Shown here piece by piece: positions 40,692-46,861 of a stretch of 47,281 nucleotides of DNA (the stretch's first letter is position 1; each line of letters opens with the position of its first letter). This stretch comes from a virus. The translations under genes and the position numbers were made by a program. The notes beneath the pieces were generated by a model. That model saw only the letters and a list, made by a program, of their open reading frames with translations, had not been told where the DNA came from and did not search any database. The stretch lies in IMG/VR virus record IMGVR_UViG_3300027821_000010, positions 1 through 47,281 of that record, one strand, 5' to 3'.

Positions 40692-40864
40692 TGTGATTTG
40701 AAGAGGATCGCAAGAAGGGTGGCGATGTTGGTGGCGTAAACCCCGATGATCAGGCCGACAATCCATCGTTGATTGGCTTGCGACTGTTCAAGCAACTCAA
40801 CTTTCAGCTGCTGGAGCTCCCCTTTAAGGAAGTCCTTGGTGACGAGTTGTTCGGTTTCGTTCAT
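40688..40864 (-). CDS. 58-residue coiled-coil membrane protein
   Basis: A 58-residue protein, ATG 40864 in an ATGA overlap. An amphipathic helix (TKDFLKGELQQLKVELLEQS) runs into one membrane segment (RWIVGLIIGVYATNIATLLA) near residues 33-54. This layout resembles small DUF1640-like proteins. It has a likely paralogue at 43348 with the same order. Function unknown. Confidence 0.68.
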   Translation of the reverse strand: MNETEQLVTKDFLKGELQQLKVELLEQSQANQRWIVGLIIGVYATNIATLLAILFKSH

Positions 40865-41121
40865 GCCGCGGTCGGGGATTGGGCTTCAATCACGTTGATC
40901 GAGGTGAAGGCCACCCAACGATACCGCCGGCCGTTGCTCCACACCTGGAAAAAGTCGGAGCGGTCGTGGTCGTCGAGGCCGACGCCGTTCTCATCGACCA
41001 GCGGGGGCAGGATGATGTGGTCATGACTCTGCACCTTGACCCTAGCACCGGAAGCAGTGATCAGGGTGAAGGGGTGATTGGCCGCAATCTCCTCGCGGAG
41101 CTGCTCTTCATTGGGTTTCAT
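40861..41121 (-). CDS. Conserved small protein behind an early promoter
   Basis: An 86-residue protein from ATG 41121. The core PFTLITASGARVKVQSHDHI then WSNGRRYRWVAFTSINVIEA is a compact beta fold of a type often found in bacterial and phage genomes with no assigned function. It is the first gene after promoter 41141-41168, whose -10 box ends 19 bases from the start codon. Confidence 0.68.
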   Translation of the reverse strand: MKPNEEQLREEIAANHPFTLITASGARVKVQSHDHIILPPLVDENGVGLDDHDRSDFFQVWSNGRRYRWVAFTSINVIEAQSPTAA

Positions 41122-41140
41122 GGTGGACGTGGCGTAGGGT

Positions 41141-41168
41141 AGTATACGGCAAGCGGAGGCCGGCTCAA
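41141..41168 (-). promoter_or_regulatory. Promoter of the TATACT family (P4)
   Basis: On the - strand: -10 TATACT (complement of 41141-41146) preceded by CG, and -35 TTGAGC (41163-41168) with a 16-base spacer (17 if CTTGAG is used). It shares the CGTATACT core with promoters at 44254, 46862 and 46995. The leader would be about 12 bases. Confidence 0.65.
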
Positions 41169-41171
41169 GTA

Positions 41172-41194
41172 ACGCGTATCCTACGCGTGCTGGG
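41172..41194. repeat. ACGCGT dyad plus GCGTGCTGGG repeat
   Basis: ACGCGTA (41172-41178) and TACGCGT (41182-41188) form a 7-bp dyad, and the second arm continues into GCGTGCTGGG. The same GCGTGCTGGG recurs at 42631-42640 and 43315-43324, always upstream of - strand genes. Confidence 0.7.
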
Positions 41195-41205
41195 TGAGCA
41201 GTAAG

Positions 41206-41331
41206 CTATTTGCGCTCGAACCCATCGGCTTTGCCCTTCTCATATCCGTACCAGTAGCCGAGGGAGAAGGCGACGGACATCAAGGGCAGGACCACGGTTG
41301 TGAGAATGATTTCGATGATCGTCATGTTCAT
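41206..41331 (-). CDS. 41-residue membrane protein
   Basis: A 41-residue protein, ATG 41331 (ATGA overlap) to TAG 41206. One membrane helix (IIEIILTTVVLPLMSVAFSL) is followed by a short cytoplasmic-type tail (YWYGYEKGKADGFERK). It is too short for routine ORF calling, but the coupled start supports it. Function unknown. Confidence 0.65.
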   Translation of the reverse strand: MNMTIIEIILTTVVLPLMSVAFSLGYWYGYEKGKADGFERK

Positions 41332-41633
41332 TTCTCAGCGAAAGCGCGTTCGTCCTCATAGGTGGTCGTGGTCGTTACGATCCGGCTTTCCTGGACCTCG
41401 ATTGCCAGGCCGCCGGTCAGCCAGGCGGCCAGGTTATAGAGCCAGGCCATTAGCGGGGAGACGAGCAGGCCGGCGATGGGGTAGGCGATGGCTATGGCGA
41501 TGGCCTGGGTCAGGCTATTAGGGACTGTCAGGAGAATGGTGGCGCCGAAGATCAGGCCCACGGCGGTGTAATAAACGACGGCTACCTTGGTCGCGCTCCA
41601 GGCGCTGATTCGCTTGATGGTGATTCTTTTCAT
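41328..41633 (-). CDS. Two-helix membrane protein
   Basis: A 101-residue protein with two hydrophobic regions, about 17-37 (VAVVYYTAVGLIFGATILLT) and 41-72 (LTQAIAIAIAYPIAGLLVSP), and a polar acidic tail. The leader before the ATG is CACCCAA, with no Shine-Dalgarno. Co-translated with the 41-residue membrane protein. It may belong to superinfection exclusion or envelope modification; unproven. Confidence 0.7.
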   Translation of the reverse strand: MKRITIKRISAWSATKVAVVYYTAVGLIFGATILLTVPNSLTQAIAIAIAYPIAGLLVSPLMAWLYNLAAWLTGGLAIEVQESRIVTTTTTYEDERAFAEK

Positions 41634-41648
41634 TTGGGTGTTGGGTGT

Positions 41649-41810
41649 TTAGAGAAGTCCCGAGCGTTTGATGATCCGGATGACCAGGTAGGTCATCCAC
41701 CGCAGGTCGCTGATGGTGAGGTAATCAGCCGAGGCATTCAGAACGCCCAGCAACGCCTGGCGCTCGAAGTCGGTGATCGTGACCGTGTTTTCTGTTGTGA
41801 TGGTGTTCAT
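41649..41810 (-). CDS. 53-residue hypothetical protein
   Basis: A 53-residue protein, ATG 41810 to TAA 41649, with leader CCCAA before the ATG. It is mixed helical (TITDFERQALLGVLNASADY; LRWMTYLVIRIIKRSGLL). First gene of a - strand group, divergent to the RHH gene at 41905 across a dyad. No family recognised. Confidence 0.65.
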   Translation of the reverse strand: MNTITTENTVTITDFERQALLGVLNASADYLTISDLRWMTYLVIRIIKRSGLL

Positions 41811-41819
41811 TTGGGATTG

Positions 41820-41843
41820 CTACATATATATACCGATATGTAG
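41820..41843. promoter_or_regulatory. Operator-like dyad between divergent genes
   Basis: CTACATAT (41820-41827) and ATATGTAG (41836-41843) form a perfect 8-bp inverted repeat with an 8-base AT-rich centre. It sits between the 53-residue gene (-) and the RHH gene (+), a likely target of that RHH protein. Confidence 0.6.
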
Positions 41844-41904
41844 TGATGTTTGCAAATAAAAATAGGCACACCGGGGAGTTTGTATGTATAGATACTTTTA
41901 AGAG

Positions 41905-42090
41905 ATGCGCAAAAAAGAGCCCGCCGAGAAATTCAGGAGGTGCCAGATTTTCCTGGCGCCGGACCAGCTGGCCTTTCTGGCCAAGCGAGGCAAGCGCCTG
42001 GAAGTGACGCAGGCGTATCTGGTGCGCGAGGCCATCCGGCAATATGCGGCCGGCTTGGGTGTCAAGCTGGCCCCCGAACCGGAGGAATGA
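41905..42090 (+). CDS. Ribbon-helix-helix regulator of the accessory region
   Basis: A 61-residue protein: strand FRRCQIFLAPD, helix A QLAFLAKRGKRLEV, turn TQAY, helix B LVREAIRQYAAGL, as in CopG-type RHH repressors. It ends in an ATGA overlap with the next gene. Third RHH-type gene in the window. An adjacent dyad (41820-41843) suggests autoregulation. Confidence 0.75.
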   Translation: MRKKEPAEKFRRCQIFLAPDQLAFLAKRGKRLEVTQAYLVREAIRQYAAGLGVKLAPEPEE

Positions 42091-42374
42091 CCGAGCCGCT
42101 GACAGCCAAAGAATTTGAGCTGCTCTTTGAAATCGTTGGGGAGCACCGGCGAGTAATGCGTAACCGGTTGAATCACGCGAAGAGTCCCGACTACATCGCC
42201 CATTGCGAGTCCGCGTTGAAAGAGTCTCAGACAGTGATCGAGAAGCTGGGCGAGATGCGGCAACAACGGATGTTCACGCGTGTACGCAGGGCAGGGCAGT
42301 GGAACCGGGATAACGTTGGCAGGATTGTCGATCCGGACATGCGTGCGCGTGGCCCACGCGTGCTGAGGGATTAG
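42087..42374 (+). CDS. Helical partner gene of the RHH regulator
   Basis: A 95-residue charged helical protein (AKEFELLFEIVGEHRRVMRN; LKESQTVIEKLGEMRQQR). It starts in an ATGA overlap with the RHH gene. An RHH gene followed by a small coupled gene can be an antitoxin-toxin pair, but no toxin fold is recognised. The 3' end carries an ACGCGTGCTGAG stretch similar to the intergenic repeats. Confidence 0.6.
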   Translation: MTEPLTAKEFELLFEIVGEHRRVMRNRLNHAKSPDYIAHCESALKESQTVIEKLGEMRQQRMFTRVRRAGQWNRDNVGRIVDPDMRARGPRVLRD

Positions 42375-42616
42375 CGGAGTATGGAGGTGGTCACGTAGTC
42401 ACTGACCAGGTCAATCAATCTCTGCAGGATCCTGTTTCTCTTTTGGATGTAGTATCTCCTGACCTTTTTTCGCTCAAGGATTTCCAGTTGGTTTTTATAA
42501 TACCAAAGCCTTTTTCGGAGGGCCTCATCAGCGCGGAACTCTGCATCTTGCTGATAACGGTTACGTGCCAGGATGCGGTTGTATTCACGTTGTCGGTCCG
42601 GATCGGCGTAAGGCAT
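42371..42616 (-). CDS. PYxDPxxQREY basic protein (paralogue of the excisionase-like N-terminus)
   Basis: An 81-residue basic protein starting MPYADPDRQREYNRILARNR. This matches the N-terminus of the protein at 39833 (PYSDPHKQREFKRK; also DEALRKRLWY against VEAMRKKPWY). The rest is a long basic helix. It ends tail-to-tail with the RHH partner gene. Nucleic-acid binding is inferred from charge; similar N-termini are known from phage HNH-type proteins. Confidence 0.65.
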   Translation of the reverse strand: MPYADPDRQREYNRILARNRYQQDAEFRADEALRKRLWYYKNQLEILERKKVRRYYIQKRNRILQRLIDLVSDYVTTSILR

Positions 42617-42628
42617 AAGGTTTCATTC

Positions 42629-42640
42629 ACGCGTGCTGGG
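42629..42640. repeat. ACGCGTGCTGGG repeat copy
   Basis: A copy of the intergenic repeat, 13 bases upstream of the - strand gene at 42371-42616. See 41172-41194 and 43315-43324. Confidence 0.7.
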
Positions 42641-42678
42641 TTGAGGAGGCGCAGCCGCGCACAGGGTGTGCGTTACGG

Positions 42679-43272
42679 TCAAGCCGCCTTTGCCAGGGCG
42701 TGGGCGCGGCTCACCGAACAGTCGAGAGCGCGGGCGAGTTCGCGGTAACCTTGAATCTTTCCCTCGCGGAAGGATGCAAGCGTCTCCAGGCACTTTGCGG
42801 TGACAGGTCGGACGGGACGGCCGAACTTCACGCCCCTGGCCCGGGCGACTTTCAGGCCCGCACGGGTGCGCTCCTGGATGAGCGAGCGTTCGAACTGGGC
42901 CATGGCGATCAGGACGTGCATGATCAGCCGGCCAGCCGGGTTCTCCTCGCTCGTGTCGATGGGCTGCGAAGTGCAGATGAGGGCCACGCCGTTGCTATCG
43001 AACTCGAAGATGAGCTGGGCCAGGTGAGGGAAACTACGACCAAGTCGGTCGAGTTTCACGCAGAGAAGGACGTCGATGCGGCGTTTACGGACGTCGGCCA
43101 TCAGCTGGTCGAGACCGGTGCGGGTGAACTTGGCGCCGCTGACGGAGTCGGAGTATTCGGCGGCGATGGGCCAGCCCTTGCGGGTGCAGTATTCCTCAAG
43201 TTCGAGGCGCTGGGGGTCGATTGACTGGTCGTCGGTCGAGACGCGGTAATAGAGGGCGATGCGTTTGTTCAT
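42679..43272 (-). CDS. Serine resolvase/invertase
   Basis: A 197-residue small serine recombinase. The catalytic Ser is in the start motif ALYYRVSTDDQS (about residue 12). The family motifs DVLLCVKLDRLGRS (Arg pairs), HVLIAMAQFERSLIQERTRA and GVKFGRPVR follow, then a C-terminal HTH (GYRELARALDCSVSRAHALA). Such enzymes resolve multimers or invert segments between paired short sites. It coexists with a tyrosine integrase; its target could be genome dimers or host DNA. No pair of resolvase sites was identified. Confidence 0.88.
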   Translation of the reverse strand: MNKRIALYYRVSTDDQSIDPQRLELEEYCTRKGWPIAAEYSDSVSGAKFTRTGLDQLMADVRKRRIDVLLCVKLDRLGRSFPHLAQLIFEFDSNGVALICTSQPIDTSEENPAGRLIMHVLIAMAQFERSLIQERTRAGLKVARARGVKFGRPVRPVTAKCLETLASFREGKIQGYRELARALDCSVSRAHALAKAA

Positions 43273-43274
43273 AA

Positions 43275-43324
43275 TTTGGTGTGCCTTGTGCGTAACGCGT
43301 AGGCGCTAGCCTAGGCGTGCTGGG
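43275..43324. repeat. Repeat-rich leader of the resolvase gene
   Basis: It contains, in order, TTTGGTGTGCCTTGTGCGT (43275-43293; also at 44227 and 44289), an ACGCGTAGGC..GCCTAGGCGT dyad, and GCGTGCTGGG (43315-43324). All lie within 52 bases upstream of the resolvase start. Confidence 0.75.
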
Positions 43325-43347
43325 GGGTGAATGCCTTACGCACAGGG

Positions 43348-43515
43348 TTATGGTTTGTAGTGGGCGAGCATGAACCACATGGTGGCCAGGGTGCCGAAAA
43401 AGTAAGTGATCTGGAGGCCGATTATCCAACGGATGGCGACGACTTCCCGTTCAACGATGAACTGGCGCAAGTCGGTAATGTCGGCCTTGGTTGCGGGTGC
43501 GTCAGATGCGTTCAT
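43348..43515 (-). CDS. 55-residue coiled-coil membrane protein
   Basis: A 55-residue protein, ATG 43515 to TAA 43348. A polar helix (ATKADITDLRQFIVEREVVA) runs into one membrane segment (IRWIIGLQITYFFGTLATMW). Its plan and the RW(I)-GL motif match the protein at 40688, suggesting duplication. Function unknown. Confidence 0.68.
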   Translation of the reverse strand: MNASDAPATKADITDLRQFIVEREVVAIRWIIGLQITYFFGTLATMWFMLAHYKP

Positions 43516-43520
43516 GGGGG

Positions 43521-43721
43521 TTATTTATTCTTGGGGGCGGTGGTGGCTTGCGCTGCCCGGTAGCGGGCCCAGCGGGTGTTGATGGCGTGGCGGGCCTGTT
43601 CGGAGGTGACGTGGCGGGCCTTGCGGGCGCCGGTAGCTTGTCCGCCCTTGCGGCCCCAGAGGGCGGCGGCGGCGCTGATGATGGCCTTTTCTTCGGGGGT
43701 GTAGGTGGTGGAGTTTTTCAT
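43521..43721 (-). CDS. Small basic hypothetical protein
   Basis: A 66-residue protein from ATG 43721. It resembles short bacterial proteins of the form (A)AALWGRKGGQATGARKARHV, then ARHAINTRWARYRAA, common in genomes and of unknown role; the basic Gly-Lys-rich stretch suggests nucleic-acid contact. The 25-bp hairpin repeat lies 26 bases upstream. Confidence 0.7.
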   Translation of the reverse strand: MKNSTTYTPEEKAIISAAAALWGRKGGQATGARKARHVTSEQARHAINTRWARYRAAQATTAPKNK

Positions 43722-43746
43722 AATTTGATTTTGGTCATTCGAATCG

Positions 43747-43771
43747 TGCGCATAGGCAGAGCCTACGCGTT
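43747..43771. repeat. 25-bp hairpin repeat, copy 1
   Basis: A 25-base sequence (core GCATAGGCAGAGCCTACGCG) identical to 45415-45439. On either strand it folds as a 9-bp stem (one G-T pair) with a three-base loop. Both copies lie upstream of a - strand gene. Confidence 0.9.
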
Positions 43772-43773
43772 GG

Positions 43774-44040
43774 TTACGGTTTGCGTCGAAGGGCACGCCT
43801 ATACCGGGGGAGGACGTGTTTGGCGATGGGTTCGGCCCATTGCCAGAATGTCATAATGTTCTCAGGATGCGGGATACCTTCCCGTTTGAGTGCAGCCATA
43901 AACTCCCCGGACTTTACGATGTAGGCTTTGCCGCGATCCGCTTCGGGGATCTTTTTATCCGCCTTGAAATCTGAGACATTTTGTGCGGCGAGTTTGTGCA
44001 GCAAGGCCGTTGCTCTTTTTGTGTCGTAGGTTTCGCTCAT
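43774..44040 (-). CDS. Small basic hypothetical protein
   Basis: An 88-residue protein from ATG 44040: helical, basic (KRATALLHKLAAQNVSDFKA; EPIAKHVLPRYRRALRRKP). No motif or family recognised. The stop is 2 bases from the hairpin repeat. Confidence 0.65.
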   Translation of the reverse strand: MSETYDTKRATALLHKLAAQNVSDFKADKKIPEADRGKAYIVKSGEFMAALKREGIPHPENIMTFWQWAEPIAKHVLPRYRRALRRKP

Positions 44041-44065
44041 TATTTCAGCGTGTTCGGCGATTTGC

Positions 44066-44227
44066 CTAGGGTTTCAGCCGGCGCGGGGGGAATCCCCACT
44101 TCATGCGAACGAGTGATTCACACTGCGAGTTAGAGTAAAAAGAGTGATACATGGCGTCGTATGCGGTAAGAACCATGAGCCATGCGTAACGGTCGTTATG
44201 GTAAGCTTGAAATTCGTGGAGTGTCAT
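44066..44227 (-). CDS. 53-residue aromatic-rich protein
   Basis: A 53-residue protein from ATG 44227, behind promoter 44254-44283 and the conserved leader CGCACAAGGCACATCAA. It is rich in Tyr and Trp (FQAYHNDRYAWLMVLTAYDA) with a basic end. No family recognised. The promoter and repeated leader support it as a real early gene. Confidence 0.65.
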   Translation of the reverse strand: MTLHEFQAYHNDRYAWLMVLTAYDAMYHSFYSNSQCESLVRMKWGFPPRRLKP

Positions 44228-44307
44228 TTGATGTGCCTTGTGCGTGTCTGTATAGTATACGCCTAGCTGTTGGCGAATTGCAAGATGATTTGATGTGCCT
44301 TGTGCGT
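44227..44307. repeat. Two identical 19-bp leader repeats
   Basis: TTTGATGTGCCTTGTGCGT occurs at 44227-44245 (including the start codon region of the 53-residue gene) and again at 44289-44307, with a one-mismatch copy at 43275-43293. Read on the - strand it is a conserved 5' leader containing AAGG. The copy at 44289 has no gene after it. Confidence 0.85.
44254..44283 (-). promoter_or_regulatory. Promoter of the TATACT family (P3)
   Basis: -10 TATACT (44254-44259) and -35 TTGCAA (44278-44283) with an 18-base spacer, on the - strand. Both boxes and the spacing match the promoters at 46862 and 46995. It drives the 53-residue gene with a leader of about 18 bases. Confidence 0.75.
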
Positions 44308-44522
44308 GCGTTAGTTGGCGAGCGTTTGTGAACGCAGGGGCGAGCGGGGGCGCTCGCACGCGGACGAGCTATGGCTCGCACGCACTTAGGCTTTTGTTGG
44401 CGCTACAAGGGGTCGTGGTGACCTTAGGTTGTGATGGTGGTATAGTTAGTTGGAAGTGCGGTTCGAAGGTCGTGGCGGGCGTGCAAGGACGTGCGCACTG
44501 ATTAGTGGGGACTGTACGCGTT
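44284..44522. other. Gene-free stretch upstream of P3
   Basis: A 239-base GC-rich stretch, with an orphan 19-bp leader repeat, GCGAGCG/CGCTCGC-type hairpins around 44340-44360, and CGCACG repeats. The open frame on the + strand (44295-44501) has no support. It looks like the remains of a deleted gene plus regulatory DNA. Confidence 0.45.
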
Positions 44523-44744
44523 CTAGGCGGCGGGGGACTTCAATTTTTCCATCAACGCGGCTTTCGCCTTTGCGACGGTTGGATAAAATTGATGGTTAAA
44601 AAAATATGGTTGCAAGACGGACTTGAATACGCGCAACCGCGCATGCGTTCCGCCGAACGCACGCGGAATAATGTGCGCCGAACCGCCGTCCGGAAGCAAC
44701 GCAACCCAGCCGCCGCAGGCGTGTTTATTCCAGACGAGTTTCAT
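44523..44744 (-). CDS. Small basic hypothetical protein
   Basis: A 73-residue protein from ATG 44744. The start MKLVWNKHACGGWVALLPDG then GSAHIIPRAFGG suggests a small beta fold; the end is a basic helix (VAKAKAALMEKLKSPAA). No family recognised. Confidence 0.65.
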   Translation of the reverse strand: MKLVWNKHACGGWVALLPDGGSAHIIPRAFGGTHARLRVFKSVLQPYFFNHQFYPTVAKAKAALMEKLKSPAA

Positions 44745-44765
44745 TATTCAGCGGGGCGTTTGCGG

Positions 44766-45068
44766 TTAGCGGTTGTAGGCGTTGCGATAGGCGTCGAGAT
44801 ACGCTGGGTCGAGCTGCTCGGACAGGGCTTCGAGGTGCTCGGGGTTGCCATCACCATAGAGGCGACGGGTGGCATTCATGCGGATCTGGCGTTCGCGGCC
44901 AACGAAAGCTAGCCATTCCTGGTCGGCGTGTTCTTGAGCTTGCTTCTCCCGGAATTCGCGGGCGATGCGGTCCACGTCCGATTCAAACATTTGCGTGAAC
45001 CAGTTGGCCTGGGCGGCGGTGAGCTGCGCCAGGGTAGCGCAGGCGATGATTGTCAGGGTTTTTTTCAT
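44766..45068 (-). CDS. Probable secreted/periplasmic protein with signal peptide
   Basis: A 100-residue protein from ATG 45068. A clear Sec signal peptide, MKKTLTIIACATLAQLTAAQ with an A-Q-A-type cleavage site near residue 21, precedes a charged helical mature part (SDVDRIAREFREKQAQEHAD). No lipobox. In a temperate phage accessory region this could alter the host envelope or exclude other phages (inference). The leader before the ATG is AAACACCCAT, not Shine-Dalgarno. Confidence 0.7.
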   Translation of the reverse strand: MKKTLTIIACATLAQLTAAQANWFTQMFESDVDRIAREFREKQAQEHADQEWLAFVGRERQIRMNATRRLYGDGNPEHLEALSEQLDPAYLDAYRNAYNR

Positions 45069-45076
45069 ATGGGTGT

Positions 45077-45403
45077 TTAAACGACGTATCTCTTCTCGCC
45101 GGTTTTGCTGTTTTGCCAATAGCCTCCGAAGCTTGACCAGCGATAATTGCGTCCAGGTTTCTGAATCGGGATTTCTTCGTGCTTTAGAGGCACGATTGTT
45201 TCGAGCACGGGGGCGTAAAGATCGAAGCGTGTCTGATACGTGAGCTTGACCATTCCATCGTCAATTTTCCAATTGAGTAGGTTCAAGGCTACGCCATTCC
45301 AGTCCTTAGTGGGAAGGACGGCGCAAACTTCGTCCCGGATGGGCTCGTCGGTTCTGGCGTTAGAATAGAGTAACACTTCGTTGCCAACTACTGTTGTTTT
45401 CAT
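45077..45403 (-). CDS. Hypothetical protein behind a hairpin repeat
   Basis: A 108-residue protein from ATG 45403. It is mixed beta (TTVVGNEVLLYSNARTDEPI; MVKLTYQTRFDLYAPVLETI) with an aromatic, basic end (YRWSSFGGYWQNSKTGEKRY). The 25-bp hairpin repeat lies 12 bases upstream. It ends 8 bases before the secreted protein gene. No family recognised. Confidence 0.65.
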   Translation of the reverse strand: MKTTVVGNEVLLYSNARTDEPIRDEVCAVLPTKDWNGVALNLLNWKIDDGMVKLTYQTRFDLYAPVLETIVPLKHEEIPIQKPGRNYRWSSFGGYWQNSKTGEKRYVV

Positions 45404-45414
45404 GTTGTGATGTT

Positions 45415-45439
45415 TGCGCATAGGCAGAGCCTACGCGTT
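45415..45439. repeat. 25-bp hairpin repeat, copy 2
   Basis: Identical over 25 bases to 43747-43771. It folds as a 9-bp stem with a three-base loop immediately upstream of the - strand gene starting at 45403. Confidence 0.9.
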
Positions 45440-45456
45440 AGGTGTTTGCGGTTGGG

Positions 45457-45609
45457 TTAGCGGCGTGAGGGCAAAACGGGGGTGCCTTTGTCCGTTTCGG
45501 CTTTTACCTGGTCTGAGGTTAGGAGTTTTGTGATATGCACGCCGTTAGTGAAAACGTAGGTGCACTTGCGCTTTCCGTCTTTTCTTGGTGGGCCCTGGAA
45601 TATTTTCAT
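45457..45609 (-). CDS. 50-residue basic protein
   Basis: A 50-residue protein, ATG 45609 to TAA 45457, too short for routine ORF calling. It has a basic start (MKIFQGPPRKDGKRKCTYVF) and a polar end. Composition and fit into the gap support it. No family recognised. Confidence 0.6.
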   Translation of the reverse strand: MKIFQGPPRKDGKRKCTYVFTNGVHITKLLTSDQVKAETDKGTPVLPSRR

Positions 45610-45666
45610 GGTAGTGCGCACAAGCGAAGCTTGCGCGTGGGGTGTTAGAAGCCGTTTCGGCTGTTG

Positions 45667-45945
45667 TTAGTGTTTCCAAGTGTCGCGCATGCGGAACGAT
45701 TCGCGGAAAGGTTGTGCGTCGAAATCTTGCGTCCAATTTTGCAAGGCGATATCGCCTGCCATATTGCACGCTGCGGCCTTTACGGTATCGCCTGCATCTT
45801 CGCGCCCTTGGCAATAGATTTCAGCTGTTTTGAAATCCGTTTGCAGTAAACGTTTCGCTTCCCGTCCGTATTCGCTGAGATTGAAGCAATCGACTTCGAA
45901 TACGTTTGCGATGCCGGCCTGATAAATTAGGAATATTTTTTTCAT
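45667..45945 (-). CDS. Small hypothetical protein
   Basis: A 92-residue protein from ATG 45945 with leader TAAAAACCC. A short hydrophobic start (KKIFLIYQAGIANVFEVDCF) leads to a helical body (REAKRLLQTDFKTAEIYCQG). It resembles short phage proteins in which a beta strand precedes a helix; no family recognised. Confidence 0.65.
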   Translation of the reverse strand: MKKIFLIYQAGIANVFEVDCFNLSEYGREAKRLLQTDFKTAEIYCQGREDAGDTVKAAACNMAGDIALQNWTQDFDAQPFRESFRMRDTWKH

Positions 45946-46008
45946 GGGTTTTTATGTAGTTATGATTGGGTGATTTGCTGCGCGGCCCGGAGGCCGTTTC
46001 GGCTGGGG

Positions 46009-46296
46009 TTAGACTATGGAGTTTTCGAGAGTCAGGAGTTTTTCGAGCAGGCTGCCGCCGATGCAGGTGTAAAGCGAATGGGGATCGTCTTCACGCTGCA
46101 TGGTGATGGCCCATGCGGCATGTTCGGCGATGACCCATTTGCGCGGCATGTCGGAAGGGACTTCGCCATTGTCGGGGTCGAATTCGCCATCAGCGAGGTG
46201 CATGGCGTCGAAGGTTTCAGTGGGGAAATAGCCGCGATTTGCGGCCCATCCGAGGGTGTCAAGTTCGCTGTCAGTCAAGGTGATTGTGTAGCTCAT
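46009..46296 (-). CDS. Small acidic hypothetical protein
   Basis: A 95-residue protein from ATG 46296 with leader CGTAAAAACT. A beta-alpha start (SYTITLTDSELDTLGWAANR) precedes a helical second half (VIAEHAAWAITMQREDDPHS). The pattern is common for small early phage proteins of unknown role. Confidence 0.68.
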   Translation of the reverse strand: MSYTITLTDSELDTLGWAANRGYFPTETFDAMHLADGEFDPDNGEVPSDMPRKWVIAEHAAWAITMQREDDPHSLYTCIGGSLLEKLLTLENSIV

Positions 46297-46337
46297 GAGT
46301 TTTTACGGGGTTTGCGTGTAAATGTTAGGGCTGGCCG

Positions 46338-46568
46338 TTAAACGATCTTGTCGATTTGGTTCGCGGCTTTTTCTAGGATAAGGGCGATCTTTTCCCAGAC
46401 TTTGCCAGCTTGTGGGTCTTGCCAGGCTGACGAGAGCTCGCCGGCTGATTCGTAGTAGGCTTGTGCGGCCCGGTTGAGGACGGCTGAGACGTGGTCGGGC
46501 GCGTCGACGTCGAGACTCATGGTAGTGATTCCAGTGGTTCTTGCTGTGGTGTTTTGTGTGTCGTTCAT
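46338..46568 (-). CDS. Small helical hypothetical protein
   Basis: A 76-residue protein from ATG 46568 (ATG 46520 is an in-frame alternative). Helical, acidic (PDHVSAVLNRAAQAYYESAG; KVWEKIALILEKAANQIDKI). No family recognised. Confidence 0.62.
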   Translation of the reverse strand: MNDTQNTTARTTGITTMSLDVDAPDHVSAVLNRAAQAYYESAGELSSAWQDPQAGKVWEKIALILEKAANQIDKIV

Positions 46569-46661
46569 TGTCTTGAGTATTTTGAGGTTTAAAAAAGGGG
46601 GGGGGGCATGCGGGATTGGTGTGCAGCGGCATGCCAGCGCCGCGCTTTGGGGAAAAGGGGA

Positions 46662-46853
46662 TTAAGCTTTCGCTTTGATCAATGCTGTGCGGGCCGCGTT
46701 GCGAATTAGGAGTTCTTTGATCTCGGGTCGCGTAACTGGGCAGTCTTGCCAATCAATGATTGATTGAAGATGAGCCAAAAGTAGGGCGTTTTCCGTTTCA
46801 AGTTCTTTAATGCGTCGGGCCATTGCAAATTGATCTGGGTAATAAGTTTTCAT
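46662..46853 (-). CDS. 63-residue coiled-coil protein behind a leaderless-type promoter
   Basis: A 63-residue protein from ATG 46853. A coiled-coil start (AMARRIKELETENALLLAHL) and a basic end. The -10 box of promoter 46862-46891 ends 8 bases before the ATG, so the transcript should have a leader of only one or two bases. A longer upstream frame to 46949 would cross the promoter and is rejected. Confidence 0.68.
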   Translation of the reverse strand: MKTYYPDQFAMARRIKELETENALLLAHLQSIIDWQDCPVTRPEIKELLIRNAARTALIKAKA

Positions 46854-46861
46854 GTCTATAT

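Noticed and set aside
42087-42374. RHH plus coupled gene as a toxin-antitoxin pair
   Set aside because: The second protein shows no toxin fold or active residues that I can recognise; kept as a partner gene only.
44295-44501. 68-residue + strand frame in the gap upstream of P3
   Set aside because: Lies over the orphan leader repeat and hairpins, no ribosome site, opposite direction to all nearby genes.
38560-45439. CRISPR-like repeats
   Set aside because: The repeats are either tandem without spacers (38560-38599) or dispersed leaders, with no regular repeat-spacer array and no cas genes; the Cas4-like nuclease at 33741 belongs to the recombination set.
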